Assembly: GCA_008360975.2 (NCBI GenBank) | Contig: CM039196.1 | Span: 6,056,263-6,120,262, forward strand | Direction of reading: 5' to 3' | DNA: 64,000 nt | Source: Lichenostomus cassidix | Taxonomy: Eukaryota > Chordata > Aves > Passeriformes > Meliphagidae | Shown here: positions 1 through 14,226 of the stretch, in pieces | How the letters are laid out: each line of letters starts with the position of its first letter | Numbering within the stretch: position 1 is the first letter of the stretch | Position numbers and translations under genes: made by a program | The notes under the pieces: model-generated | The model's database searches: none | What the model saw: the letters and a program-made list of their open reading frames with translations, nothing else | Told to the model about the DNA's origin: nothing

Positions 1-3000
1 GAGCAAAGCAAAAAGCAATCACTCCCATGGCAGAGGCAGCTCTCAGCAGCAGGCTGGAGACATGGCCATCCCCTCCACTTGGCATACTGTTTCTATGCTG
101 TATTGCAAAGCTACTTAACTTAGCCCCAAACTTCAGGAATATCTGACTCTACCAGGATTCTGTCAGAAAAAGATTAAAAAGGAGGCAGCAGTTGAGTAAA
201 TCATGGCAAGTTATGACAAAAAAAAAATTCTAGCAAAGCTAGATGCCAGAAAAACAGACCAGAGATATTTAGACGCAAGCATAATTTGTAATCCCATTAA
301 TTTTGCAAGAATTGCTCTCTATTTTAAATTACATAAAATAAAAATAAACTGTAGCATCTCAAAAGGAAACCTCAAGAAGTCATTAAAACTTTTGATGCTG
401 TTTACAATCAAGAAAAATGCACATAAGGTAGCAGGGGGAAGGCAACTCAGCAGCACAGGTACTACAGCTCCCAGGGATTTATTGGCAGCCTTGGTGTGGG
501 GAGAGGGGAGTTTTCCCAAAGCTCCTCATGCAGACTGCACACAGCAGCCACAGAGAGCTTTACACAACAGGCAAACAGGCAACAAAGAGAATCACATGTT
601 CTCATTCCTTCTGAATTGCTCACCATGTCATGCTCTAGCACAGAGAATTTGGAATGCTATCCTATGTATATCAAGACTCCAGACAGTTAAATCTAGGAGG
701 AATTAGAACCATTTTTTTTCATCTCAAATCAGTACCTTGTCCAGCTCCTGGAACAGTCCTGATCCCAGTTAAGAAACAGTTTGCACCATCTGCTGTTACT
801 GTCAAATTCATTATTATACTCCTCGGTTGTATTTTGTTTTAAAGTGCTGCTTGATAGGAGGGGAGCAAAGCTCACAGTGGAAAGACTGAACTGACATCAG
901 GGATCTGGATTAGGCCCCCAGTGAGTGGAAGAGAATTAATATTAATTCCTATCTTTCCTATTTGAGCATGACATGCCCCCAGGCTGGCTGCTTGTCTTAG
1001 CAGAATCACTATCTGCTGTTTAGGCATGACAATATTTGTCAAGTGCAATGCTCATTAGTGTGCTGTGTGGCCAGGCCAGCAGTGAATAAACACTCAGAAG
1101 ATCAGGTGGGGACTAAAGGTCTGTGCTTTGTGGTCAATTATAGCCATCAGCTTTAATGATGTCACCATGGAGAGCCACGCAGGGAGGAGAGAGGGAAGTG
1201 CTTTCCCAAGGTTAGCCTTGACAACATTCCTTGGCTGCAAGGAGCTGGAGATGAAAAATGTAGTGTGCACCTCCACCAGCCCCTGCCTAACCCTCTCGGG
1301 TGATTCATTTCAAGAATAGTCTAGTGGCTTCTTTTTTTAATACCTGAATAAAAGACAAGCTTTCCAACCTGAAGTGCATTCTCTTGTATTCTTCAGAATT
1401 CACATTGTTGATGATACTTCAACCTGATGTCTAATCAAAAAGAGAAACAGCAGCACAGGAGCTGAAGGAAGTTTTCCCATCTATGCCTTTGTTTTGAACT
1501 CTACACATTCTGCCCTCCAAACCCTGGGATCTCCCAGCAATCCCTGACACTTTGATTCTATTTGCTTGGAGAGAGTTCTTGTCCCAGTTCCTATGCAAAC
1601 TGGGAAAAAACCAGAAGGTTTATTCCCCCTCTGCTCTTGAAATATTACATGCCTTTTTAAAAAAATTTGATTATTATTAAAATGGGGCTATAGGTTTGCA
1701 ACCTCTTAAAAAGAGAAGGACAAAAAATTTGCTTTAATCTTACAAAAGCAGAAAGACTTAGCAATAATGAAAAACACTCACTGAAGGAAAAAAATATCAC
1801 TGTTGCAAATCCAGTGATATGGATAATGAACTGGCAGCATCCCACTTACTACCAAAGGAGAAGGAGCACTCATCAGGCCTCTGCTGCCAACCTTTGCAGG
1901 GCAGGGCTTCAGTGAAAAGCATCATCAATGAAAGCAGAAATAGCACCAGTTTTTGCAATCCTTACACAGCTCCCCAAGCCCACTGGAGCACCATAAATAC
2001 AAATGAGCATGAGACAGCAATAGCAGGTCCTGAAAGCCCAGTGAAATTTGGTATTTGCATAACAGTCTTGATGAAACCTCTCCATAGAGCGCTAGGTAAG
2101 CATGGGTATTATAAACCAAAAAAAAGCCAAACATGCACAATCCAGCCCTTCCCTAAGCAGGAAATTACTTAAGCTCAATTTTAAGCAGGACTTCAAACCA
2201 TGTATTTGAGTTCAGGACAGGTTGAATGCCCTGCTGAAGGAGGAGTGCTTTGATCAGAGTCATCATTTGTTTAACCTATGACCATTCATTTCAATTTAAT
2301 TGGCATCCACCATCATCACCAATGCATTGTAACAGAGCACTAATATGGGGGGGCCTGGCCATATTCCACTCATTTAATTGCATTTGTCAGCCTAAACAGA
2401 ACCCTCCATGTAAGGTTATTTATGGACTTGTCCATGGAGCAGACTGCACAGCAAACTAGCATTCAATATTTGATGCATTCTCAGAAAAAGAAAACCACAT
2501 TTTCTGAAAGTGAGGTGTAGCTCAGCCGGTAATTCAAACTCTCAGCATCCATGAAATCCTGCAATCCATTTATGCCTGCTTTTTAGAGCTGACGTTTGCT
2601 TGGTGGTCTAAAGCCTTTTATTTTTCTCTTTTCCTTTCCAGCATGTGCTCTTGTACTTACCAGGGCACTTACAGTATTATTTAGGTTGCTGCCTGCGATA
2701 TTTTCAAGCTACTAGAAGACAGTTTCTTAGACATTTTCATAATGTTTTGAAATGCTGATGAGGATTTAGCATTAAAATTAATGGCAGCCAGCCGTGGTCT
2801 TTCAGATGTGAAAGACTGTGCAGTATTTTCTGGGAAAAAAAGGGGGAGCAGTGGGGAGAAGAATGGAGATATAAATAGCCAGTCTTGCTTTTCTCTAGGC
2901 AGGATCCTTTTAATCATGTAAAATAGATTTTAAAGATTAAAGACTCTGGGCTTCTTTCTGCCTTTGCTCATGTCTCATATCACCTTTTTTTTTTTTGTAT

Positions 3001-4175
3001 GTAATTTGAATGAAAAAGGACACACATGGTGTTTTCCTCTGCATCACCCCAAACTGGAATTTCCCCTTGAAGAACTTCACCCCTACCTCCTTTGCAGCAG
3101 GGAGGAAGCCACCATACCTGTGTGGAACAACACAAAACAGAGGAAGAAAAAACAAAAAAAAAAAATTCCAAACCATTACCCTACTTCTTGGAACTGCAAC
3201 CTCAGTTTCCTGAGATTCAGTGTGGAGCTCTGTCTTATGAGCTGAAAAGGAGGCAGAAGGAATATTGGTCCAGCAGCTGTATCTGGATGTGTGTGAGCTG
3301 CAGCCTCAGATTTCATCCAGACCATCGTCCTGCACATGGAAAACCTGCACTGATTGCAGCAGGGGCAGAACAGCCTCCCCATGCCCATGAATAGTCTGCT
3401 GACAGCTGGAACCAAGAGATTCTCTCCTTCTGGCACAATAAACCCTGTTTTGCCACATCACTCCCTCACACCAACACACTCATGCAGCAGGACTTGCATC
3501 TCAGCACAAGTCAGTCTGCAGTCTTAAAACTACTTTTCTCATGCAGGTTACAATCAATTTCTCTTAGACATTGACCAGAGCATCCTTTCTCCACCTTACA
3601 CTCCTCAGACCTGCAGCTGCAGTACCAACTCAGTTCCCAGTTGTGACTCTCCTGGAGCAGGAAGTTCCTCATCTCCTCCAAGATTCTGAGGCCAACAAAA
3701 ATCAGGGCTGGAATGTATTGATTTTATTGTCTGTACATAGTTGTACTTCCCCAATGAAATATAGGACATATGGATAATTCTCTTTGATTACATTTATAAA
3801 TACTCAGAGCAACCTAACTTTGTTCCATATACTAAAATCAGTGGCCTCATCAGCTAGATATTCTTTCATATTCATAAGCCAAAGAATATAACGGAAACAA
3901 AGGACACTGTTCATCAGACACAAGCCCATAAATCCTCCTAATGACATTTGGAATTCACCTAAAAACCCTGGCCAAACCTGAGACAGTTTTCTGGTGAGCT
4001 TCATCTCCGTGGGTTTAACGAGTAGAGTCATGTATCCCACACAATTACTCTGCCATGCACATGGCCTGTGGAAAGAGAGGCACCTGAGAGCAGAAAAGCC
4101 ACGTTTAAATTTCAGAAGCTGTTGTCATTCTAAGCAGTGCCTTCTTGTCAGGACAGTGTGAAAATAAATCATAAT
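1..4175. other. Intergenic DNA, no gene recognised
   Basis: No exon, RNA gene or transposon is supported here. Open frames in all six frames are short, begin at arbitrary points and show no domain or family resemblance. Small items seen are A and T runs (for example A-rich at 3146-3165 and T-rich near 2983-2996). At 2518-2529 there is a sequence matching the tRNA/SINE A-box pattern, which is discussed under rejected items. The base composition is AT-rich and CpG-poor, as expected of ordinary vertebrate intergenic DNA. Confidence 0.6.
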
Positions 4176-4400
4176 AGAGTTTGGGTTGGATTAGACCATT
4201 ACAGATCATGAAGTCCAATACCTCTGCATGACCAGGGACATTCTCAATGAGATTAGGTTGCTCAGAGCTCCATCCAACCTGACCTTGAAGGTTTCCATGC
4301 ACGGAGCATCCACCACCAATCTGGGCAACATATTCCAGGGCCTTACCAAATCCATTGTAACAAAAAGTTCTTCCTGATATCTAAAACAATTGCACACAAC
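4176..4400 (-). mobile_element. CR1 LINE fragment, 3' part, old
   Basis: Read on the + strand, this block follows the reverse complement of the avian CR1 3' region as I know it. It opens with a GGTTGGATTAGACC-like segment, then a GATCATGAAGTCCAA-like segment, then TTGCTCAGAGCTCCATCCAACCTGACCTTGAA in pieces, then GCATCCACCACC and CTGGGCAACATATTCCAG, and ends near CTTCCTGATATCTAAA. The order and spacing of these blocks are those of the family. The element therefore lies on the minus strand, with its 3' end near 4176. The terminal octamer repeats are not evident, and several substitutions are present, so it is an old 5'-truncated copy with no coding capacity. Limits are approximate to about 15 bases. 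The CR1 subfamily cannot be assigned by eye. Confidence 0.88.
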
Positions 4401-7400
4401 TATACTACAAGAAAATAAAATGTCTGTTATTACGAGGAAAGAGTTTTGCTTGACAGCCCTGGAAATGAAAGTTCACAAAGCACACACAGCGTGGGAAGTG
4501 TGAGCACAAACCTCCTCAAGTGCCTCCAGCATGCCCAGGGGGATGAGGGCAGTGTGTTCCCATCCCAGCCTGCTGGCCTGGCTCTGCCTCTCTGCTGAAA
4601 ATGGCCACCGGCATTTCCAATTCATCGCAGGTGGGTTTGTACTGCAGGCACAGATCCACCTGGAGCTGAACCAGGATGCTCCCCTTGCTGCACGCATGGA
4701 GCACAGCCTCTGCTCACCCCCAGCCTGCAGATCTCTTTCAAGGTCCTGACCCGAGGTTTTCAAGCCCTTAATAGGCAAGGGCCTAATGAACCTGGGAGAT
4801 GCTCCTTACTACACAGTCCAGAGCAGCAGCTGGGATTGCTCTGGGTGAGCAGGGCTAAGGGAGCTCAGGGTGAAGTCCTCCTGGTTTTCCCCAGCCAAGC
4901 CTCCTGCCACCGAAGCCTCAGCCCTGACTTTGAACAAGAACACCTCAGACACTCATCTGCAGTCCTGCAACAGCCTTCCCCACTCTTGCTGCTGCAGAGT
5001 TCAATAAAAGATAGCACAAGGTAAAGAAAAGCTATATTTGAAAACTCTACACTTTAGAAAAAAGACATTTCTTCAGGCCTTTGCAGAAAGCCATGGAGAG
5101 ATCATGTCCCCAAGAGCAGAAGGAGAGGGAAACTTTCTTAGATTACAGACAAGTAGGTTTGGGAGTGAACTTGAGAGGTGAAGGTCTCACCCCTGCTGGG
5201 CTAGAGCAGGGGCAGCTCAAGCACCAGAGCCCTGATGGAGCAGCTCTGCAGTGAGCAGGACCTGCCCACTTCATGTCCAGACCCTCACAGCATCACCCTT
5301 CCTGGCAAGTTTTGGGAGAGGTCATACCAGGTGTGTGCATGGAATCTTCATGTTTGGTAGGAGCCAACACTACATGGAGCAGAAACAAGAAATTCCCCAT
5401 CCCTGGTATATTAATGCTCTCTCATTTGCTTATCAGGCTCCTCTTGCTCTTGCACATGCAGCCTGTGCTTTTTCTGCTGCACAGCTATGAATAGAAATGC
5501 AGAATTACCCTGCCCCTTCATGCTGATTTGAAAGCTTGTCTGTACCTCCATCCTGCTTGCCACATGCTATTTCATACTTTAATATCAACTTTAAAATAGA
5601 CGAGAGGCTGATGAGCTGAAACACATCCAGCTTGTTACTCCTACAGCACTAGCACCATTTCTCCCTGCTGCCTTCCTCTCCTTCACACCCATCTGTGCCT
5701 TTTGCCTCTGTCTCTGCCACCTGCCCTGTCCTTTCAGCATCAGAGCACAGCCCTTGCTCAGCCAGAGCTCACCTGCACCTTCCAGGGACCCAGCAGGCAC
5801 AGTTTATGATGAACCCCTGGTCTTGCCAAGCAACTCATTCTGCTGTTCCTCTTTGAACTCCAGCTGGCCACACTGGGCCCTTCTGGACAGAATGTTCATC
5901 TGCTTTCACATCCTGCTCTGTTTTGTAAGCACAGGTTCCTTCAAAAGAATAAGCAGTAATTACTGCAGCCACACCTATACTGGAAATGCCTGTGCAATGA
6001 TCTGTAGCTCATGCTCACAGAGAAAACAAGAGCTGGAAAGAAAGAAGCATCCACTTTGATATCAGGTCATTCTCTGCAGCAGGGACCCAATTCTTTGAAG
6101 CCCTGAGCTGCCACAGCCCCTGAGGGACTTCAGTTTCTTCTCATACATGCAAATATAAATCAAAAGCCATGCTGTTGAAGCCAAGTGAGTTATGCAGGTG
6201 TAACCTCAATGTGACAGAGAGAGCTCGTGGATGTCAACAGAGACTGGAACAGGCGCCCTTTCATTTCTCACACAGTGATTTTTCATTCTCAGCCACTTGT
6301 TTGGAGCAGCTACACCACACATGTAGAGCTGGTGCAATAGGATGGCTGATATTGAGGAGAAATCACACGCTTAGATCAATGCACGCTGCAGGTATTCAGC
6401 TGGAACCAAATATGTTGGAAGCAGTGTAAACCCCAGGGGGCTTGTTCACTAATCAATAAACACGAGGAATGTATGCCACTGAGTTATTGCTGCAGTGTTA
6501 ATTGTAGCTATACAGGAGGTTTTTTTCTCATTGCTAAAGAAACAGACATCTCCAAGAAGTATGGCTTTTACAAAACAGACACGATATGAAAAATACATTG
6601 CTATTCACTTCTCTGATGTTTCCAACTTCAGGAAAGCACAGGAGGATCTATGTTTTGCAGCTAATTAGAATCTCTCTGTGCTGCCTCACGAAGGGGAAAG
6701 GGAAGTTCATAGTGCTTCCAATCCCCTGGCTTACCACAAGTGACATTTAAGCAGTCACCTGGGGGAAAATCCCAATGGGAGCACTGACAAAGCTTACCAT
6801 TTGAAAAAGGTCACACCTTCTCTTCTTGCTCTGAATAGATGGTGCTGACCTTAAAAACCTTCCAGTCCCAGTCCCCCTCCTCACAAGCATGTGATGGAGC
6901 AGCCAGCCAGGGCAGCTCTAGCCAGGAGGAGATGCAGGGCACCACTGCTCTGCAGAATTTTCCTATGCCTTGTTTTCCTCTTGATAAATTGCAGATAAAT
7001 CAAGTAATCTGAGAGCAGGCAGGATGGAGCACCAGGCAGGGCACAAGCTGCAGTGGGGTGGAGATGCCTCTCTCTAAGGTGACTGCCCTGAAAACAGATG
7101 GCAAAAATGTACTAGCATTCCAAACCCGAGCGGACATGGCATTTGGTGTAAGTGTGATGGAAAAAAAGGGATTCACAAAGACCAGCTTTAATCAAGGCAC
7201 TCAGAGCAGGAATTGCCATTTAGCAGCTCTGATTCAGCCTCTGGAAGAGCCTAGTAGATACAGACACTAAAAAAACTAGTCAGCTGGAGTTAGCTTTGTG
7301 AGACCCCTCTGTTTTTTCATTGATTAAGGCCCATCCTAACTCATCATTTAATTAGAGAAACAAGGGGCAGGAAGATAGAGAAATAACACCTTCATCCTGT

Positions 7401-10400
7401 GGATGGAACTAAACTTCTGGGAACACTTTGAGCACAAGGTCAGGCAAGGCTCTCCACGCAGAAGTCAAGCCTGGATTCCTGAGGTTCTAGCTCAGGACCT
7501 CAGCTGAACCTCCCAGTGTAATCCTCTTAGTCTGAACCCGTAAGTACCTACACATGCCAGCTCTCCAACTTTATGGGGCATTGCCATCTCAGCACCAGGC
7601 TGTCAAAGTAAAAGCAGCACCATGCCAGGCAGCTGGACTCAAATACAGCTCTGTGCCCCCTCAGTACCATCCAGAGGCCAATCCTGCACAGGGGCTGCAG
7701 AGACTTCCAACTGAGTCATGCTGTGGGATGAAGCAGGACAGCCCACAGCGGTAATCCCAAATGCTGCAGTATGCGAGAAAATCAGTCCCTGACTGCTGCA
7801 GTCATGAAAATACAATAAACATGCCCTATGATTCCATTTTTAGTTGCTTTTCAGTGCAGCACTGCAGTTTGTCAGGCTTTCTTGTCCCAGCTGGAATAGA
7901 TGAATTGCTGATGCTTTTTAGGACCATTGGCAGATGAGCACAATAGAAACATCGCTCAGATATTGATGACTAATGCACACAGAACGTTTCCAAAAACTGT
8001 GTTGCCATCGCAGCTAAACAAAGTGTACTAAATTAACATTCACATGGAAGGAGAGGAGCTCATTTGCACATATTCAGCATTTAAATGAACCTATGGCACC
8101 ACTGTGAAACTCAGCTGAGATCAAAAACTGGCCACAGTTCTCTTGAAAGTTTCATGGACTTACCAAACCTTAACTCAGGTTTCAGGTTGGCAGCAAAGCC
8201 TGGAACCTCTCACAGGGGTTGGGATTTCATTGTAGAAATTTCCAGCGACTCCTAGAAGGGCTTCTCTCAGGTCACAGACCTGCAGATATCATCCTCACTT
8301 TAAATTATTGTTGCCTTGCTACACAATTGACATGAATTACTTGTAAGGAAGAGTCTGGCACATTTCAAAGCTCACAGAGATCTTTTACCAGCTCAAAGGG
8401 TAAAAGATCAGCTTCTTCATGGGAAACCTCCCAGACAGTTTTCCCTTCAGGACTGGAAGTAATCTGCCTGAGCATGGCACAGGACAGGGCTACCCTGCAG
8501 AGGTAACAAAAATCCTTGCAATGGCTGGAAATGCCACCACCACAAGAACTGGAAGCACAGAAAAAATAACCTAATTTAGAAAGAACCCAAACTAGTGACA
8601 ACCAACACATCTAAGAGCAAGACAAGGAAGCCACAGACAGAGTAATGCAGCAAAAGGAAGAGCCCTCTGTCTGAAGCAGGATTAAGCAGATGACTCATGA
8701 AGAAGTTCTGTTGCCGTCATCTCTGACTAAACCTTGTATTGAAGTCCAGATACAAAATGATCTGACTCTGTAGAGAGTTCAAGCACTTGGATGGAAACAG
8801 CACTCCCAGCTCACACAGTCATTTGAAGCCTCCTACACAGTGATCCATCCACTTGAAAAATTATAAGAAAAAACCAAGATTTTTTTCCTGCCCTGTGTGC
8901 TCTCAATAGTTCTTAAACTTCCTATTATGATGACAATAAAGCTTATAAATGCAGAAGCACAGACCATTTCAAGTCTCTGAGACAGTGCTGCTTGTTTTGT
9001 GGCTGAAGTTAAACATTTCCTTCAACACTTTGTGAGGATTGATGCTTTAACACATGCCAAAATTGTCTTGAATTTTTTTTCTAGCCCCCTATTCAGGTTA
9101 TAGTTTGTTCTTCAGGCAAACAGACAAACAGAGGAGATCTCACTATCTCTGGCTATGGTATGAAGCATCATCCCCTTCAGAGTCCCTTTTTGTATGGATT
9201 TCAATCATCTTTGCACAGGTAACACTTGCATTGACTCACAGTGTGCTTTTTGCAATGCCATCAAACAATTAAGAACTCTAGATACTGGGTCATATTTCAT
9301 AGATAAATATCCATCACTCTTCTTTAAACAAACAGGAATATCACCTCCAAGCTCCTGGGGTTTGAAACCACTGAGAGTCAAACAGGGTGGATATATTTTA
9401 ACAACCTAGCCTTCCAACAGACTGAACCCATATTCATGAAAGTAGTGAGGGGAGAGAGGGAAGAACAGGAAATGTTCTTGAAAATAGTAGAATGTTTTTC
9501 TATATCTCATGGATTTCTGTTTCATTAGATATGGGAGCAGTGCCTTTAATGTAACTAACATGTGGCAACCACAGGGTAACCACAGAGAGTAAATCTGTCC
9601 TGCAGGAGGAAGCTAAAATGCAGCAGGGTTTGCTTCAGCTGCTAGAAAAGAATCAAAAAAACCTTTTCAGCACTGGTCTCAACTGGGGGTGGAGGGGAAG
9701 AGAACTGAGAAAACACTAATAGTGACAGCTGAAAACAGAAATATCTCAGCATTTGTGGGTGGGGGAATTAAACAGGTCCCAGCATCCTGTCAGTGCTCCT
9801 GTTTATGCTCCAGATTTGTTCTTGTTGGAAAAAAAAGATACCAGAGCAATAGATCTAAAAGTCTTGAGGTGGTCTTGAGATAGATATATTTAACACCAGC
9901 AGTTAATCACAGCATTTCCAGAGATTTCCACACATTTCTGTGCAAAAGCCGTGCAAGCCAGAGGAATTGCAGTAAGGCTTGGCTCAAATTGCCCTATTGT
10001 TGGGAGATCACAGTCGGTTTCACTGCTTTCCTTCAATATTCCCATCAGGACTGCAGCTCCCTCGCTTTGTTCCCCAGACAGCCCAGCATTTAACAGATGT
10101 CCTAAGTAAATCATGATCATTTGGTAGGCTCTGGGAATAGAAGCTAGATGGAAAAATCACAGCCTAATAAAACAATCAAAAAAGTACCAGCACATTACAG
10201 TCCATTTCAAAATAAATTAGGGTATCTTTTAAATCTCTACACAACAATTTGTATTTGAAATCAAAAGACCGTATGTCATTGACTTTCCCCTGAGTAATCT
10301 AAGTGAGAGAGCTCTCTGAGGTGCAGTAATAGGATGTAAGTGAAGAACTGGGTATTATTTTACCCGTGCTGTGATAATCTGAATGCATCACTGCCCAGCA

Positions 10401-12404
10401 TCATAAACAGTGAAGTGAGAAGAACAAACAGCACTTTTAAAACCCCCATTGCATTAGGGGGCTGTAGAAGGAGGTGGGAGACCATGTCTCCAGCGAGAGG
10501 GAAAGCAAACATTTAAAATTAAAGCAGAAGCAACACAGTATTATTTAAAGTCTAAAGAGGAAAACTACAAAAGCTTGCTTTTCACCTCTCCAAGAAGGAA
10601 AAAAGGCAAGTCAGAAGCAGTGTCAGGAAATCATGTTGCAAGCAGGGAGTGCAGTTCTTAATAATCAGCAGCATTTTAAAGATCTTCTTGAAGTTTTGCA
10701 CTGAGACACTATAATTAAGGAGAGAAATCAAAGCTTACCAGTTACCATCTGTCTGGAGCAGGGAGGGAGCTGATGCTACAGGATCTTTTCCACGGAGTAA
10801 TGCACACTGCACAAGTATCAGGAAGGGAAAAAAAGTAACAGAGCCATTACAGACAACAGCAACCCTGTAGGTCACACTCTGTTTTCCTTCTCTTTTCCAG
10901 CCTGCCACAAGGGTTTCCTCCCTCTTCCCCAGGGTTCCTGCAGTGTTTGCCTCAGAGAATGGCCATCTCTGCCCAGCATCCCTCACCCTCATGGGGAGAG
11001 GCTCCAGGCTTCGTTTTAATTGTGGCAGGAAGGGGAAACCAAGCTGCCCCTTTGAGCCTCCTCTCGCACAGCCTGGGGTGAACAACACAGCCACCTGGGA
11101 GCAGGATGATTTAAAGGAAGGTTCAGCTCAGTGCTGAGTCCTACTTGCACCGATAGGGCAAATAAATTATTTTTAAAGCACGAAGACAGAGAGAAGGATC
11201 ATTATGTGTAATTATTTCCAAGTGCTGTTTTAACACCCTTTTCAGTGTGAACTTTGCAAGTTAATGCTGCATACACTGAGGATCCCAGAGAGGTTTCTCT
11301 GTCTGGGAAAGGATTCTAACAGAGAGATTTGCTTCCCAGGAGATAGCTGTACCTGGTTGCCTACCTGCATCCTCCACAGCCTCCCTAGAACCATGCAGAC
11401 AGTGCTCAAGCAGGGCACACAGCTCCCTCCTCCTCTTTTTCACTTGTGTTTGCCCACAGACAACTGGGATTGTGAAGCAGAAGAGTTATCCAGCACACCA
11501 GAGGGAAGGCACAGCTCTCATTCTGCACCAAAACTGGGAAACAAAAAAATGGGAATTGATAATCATAGTCAACAAGCAAACTCCTGCTTTTCCCCAGAAA
11601 ACCCCTTTTCTCCTCCTTACTTTAGTTCCCAGCACAATGATCCAGTGTTGCATTTGTTCACCAGGTCATTCACATTCGATTTCTTTTGACTGTAATTTTT
11701 TCTTATGCCTTCCACAAAGAAGGTGTGTAACACTACATAGAAATCCTATGTCAGCAGGACCCCAAGAAAAACCCAGGTACAGTCCAGTGGGATGCACACC
11801 CACACTGAAAAAACCCTCACAGACTGATCTGTGAGTTGCTCCTGAATTACTAAGGGTGATTGGATCTGAGAAACATAATAGCTTCGTACACCAAGCCAGT
11901 CCTTTGACTCCAGATGCAAAATTACCATTTTTCTGCTGAAAGGGTGATTTCATGCCGTAACTTGCATGACTAAGGTTTGCAGAGAAGACTTTTGTTTAGA
12001 TAAGGACAAGAGATGCCCTGAGGCTTGTATTGTAATGTTATATGGATATATAGATAAAGAATTTTTTGTTGAGCTGAGGGTGTGGTGTGATTTTTATCTG
12101 CATGATTACTTACTGACAGACACTGGGAACAGCAAGATTCTTCCTGACCTTTTTTCACCCCTGCCTGGTTGGTTACAAGCTTCACAGCCAGGGCAGTTCC
12201 TGGGTACCACAGGCAGTTTAAAACTGCAGCTGGTTTCTCTGTGTGCCCCCCATCATTCGAGTGGGCACTGCACCATCTTTAAAACAGAGCTGTTCTTCAC
12301 TTGAAATCCAATCCCGGGGAAAAAAAAAAAATGAATAGTCTGGGGTTGGCAATGGTCCCAAAGGAAAATAAGAGGCTGTAAAACTGTGTATAAGCCTAGA
12401 AATT

Positions 12405-12442
12405 ATTTCTGAACTCAAGAGCAATTTCTGAACTCAAGAGCA
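12405..12442. repeat. Perfect 19-bp tandem duplication
   Basis: The unit at 12405-12423 (ATTTCTGAACTCAAGAGCA) is repeated without change at 12424-12442. Identity of the two copies suggests a recent replication-slippage duplication. It is not in a coding context. Confidence 0.95.
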
Positions 12443-13846
12443 AAGAAAGAGATTGGATAGTTTGGGTTCAGTAATGTCAAAACCAGACTGCTAAAAGGAT
12501 AGCTAATCCCAACAACTGTGCAGCCTTTTCAACCAAATCAGAAAATAAAAAGTCAGTCCTGTTTTCCAGACAAGAAAGCACAGATGAAACCCCTGGCTTT
12601 GAAGGTGTGACAGGGAACCTTTCACTGAGGAAAAGTGAAACAGGCTGAGGAAAGCTGCACTAGGGCAGAGGAGAAAGACCATGGGATAAAATCTGCTCTG
12701 GCTGCCTTTCCCCAGCCTGCTCCAGCTGACCCTGGGCTGCTTTGGGAACACACAAGCAGAGAATGGCTGCCCTCCAAGTCTGCAGCTAAACATATTTCCC
12801 TCCTCCTTGCCTTCTAATTGATATCCCAAATCAGAAACCTTGAGCTTGTCTTTAAACATGAGCATAATCTCGGGCTCAGACAACTGATCCTCCAGCAGGA
12901 ACACAAAGACAGGCAGCAAACCAGAGTCATGAAAAGTCATGTAAATGGCATTTCACAGTATTGACTGTCAGGTTTTGGGATATATGATTTCATGGAGTAC
13001 TTTGTTTTGTCCAGCCATCTAAGTTTCAAAAGTAAAATTTAAGCTTTCTTCTAGCCAGAAGGGTATCAGTGAGTGTACATAAGTCCAACAACTGTGGTTT
13101 TAGTCACGTAATTCAACAGTGCCATTATAACAAACTCCTGATAAAAGGCCAAAAACAGTGCCCTATTAATTCAAATCAGTGGAGCAAGGTAGTAGAAAAA
13201 GAAATATGAAAATATTTCAGGTAATACGAGTATTTCTAAAATGTACCCTAACTCTAGAAGCTTCAAAATACTAAAGAAATATTTCTCCATCCAGTTTCAT
13301 TGATAAGAGAATTTGAAGAATCCTCTTTCAGCGAAAAGTTGACAGTTTGAAAGGTTTTGGGGTTTTTTCCCCTCCTACTTTTGCTTTTAAACTATCCATG
13401 ATGCAGCACAGAGTCACAGTGGCACTGTGTTAAGGGGATTGAATCCTCTGTAACTTTAAGCATGAAGATTCTTCACACTTTCAGTCTTATCCTTATTCAG
13501 CTATGGGAAGGGAAATAGTCTGTGTTGGATTTTACTCCACATTTCAAAACAGCAAAACCATCCAAACAAGAACTGCCTGTGTACAGGGCAAAGTCTTTGT
13601 TTTGACTGGCACCCAGGAGGAATTATGACATACTATCATCAAAGCAAACTGCAGATTATGGGGTAAGCAAAACAAGTTTTCTCAGTTTTCCAAGTTTTCT
13701 CATAATACAAATATCTCTGTAATTAAACAGGTAAAATATATAGGAGTTGAAACCTTGGAACCAACGTAATAAATTGATTTTTAAAAATTAACTATGTCCA
13801 CACAGATGATGTTTCCAGAGCATATGAAAAGCATATGCAGCTTTAT

Positions 13847-13858
13847 TATATATATATA
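13847..13858. repeat. (TA)6 microsatellite
   Basis: Six uninterrupted TA units sit within an AT-rich stretch. It is short and unremarkable, but may be length-variable. Confidence 0.9.
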
Positions 13859-14164
13859 CACTTTTAAATAACATTCTATCTGATTTTGTGGATATGTACA
13901 CACATAGCAGAAGTATTTAACACATCCACATCATGGCCACACATGTGCACAACTACACTGCTCTGCAGTGGAAGAATGTACTTCCTCTGCATAGCTCTGT
14001 ATAGGAACTCCTAATCTGTTATAAATTTCATCTTAGCATAAAGGCTCGTCTTGGTGTCTTGGAAAGAGGCACAGTTCTTCAAAAACTTCAAAACGTTTGT
14101 GCAGCAGCTTCAGACTCACACTGCATAGAAATCTTTGAGCTGATTTTTGAGAGATGCTTCTTCA

Positions 14165-14226
14165 GGAAAAAAAACCAAAACAAACCAACCAAAAAAAAAA
14201 ACCCCAAAAATGAACAAACAAAAAAG
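14165..14226. repeat. A-rich low-complexity tract
   Basis: A-runs are interspersed with CC, CAAA and AACC units over about 60 bases, including a run of ten A. It is typical vertebrate A-rich low-complexity sequence. No retroposon body is recognisable on its 5' side, so it is not called as a poly(A) tail. Confidence 0.85.

Noticed and set aside
2518..2545. TAGCTCAGCCGG fits the tRNA/SINE A-box pattern and is followed by ATTCAAACTC, which loosely resembles a B-box.
   Set aside because: The two boxes are only a few bases apart instead of about 30-40, no cloverleaf can be drawn and no SINE body is recognisable. A short chance match or a badly deleted relic.
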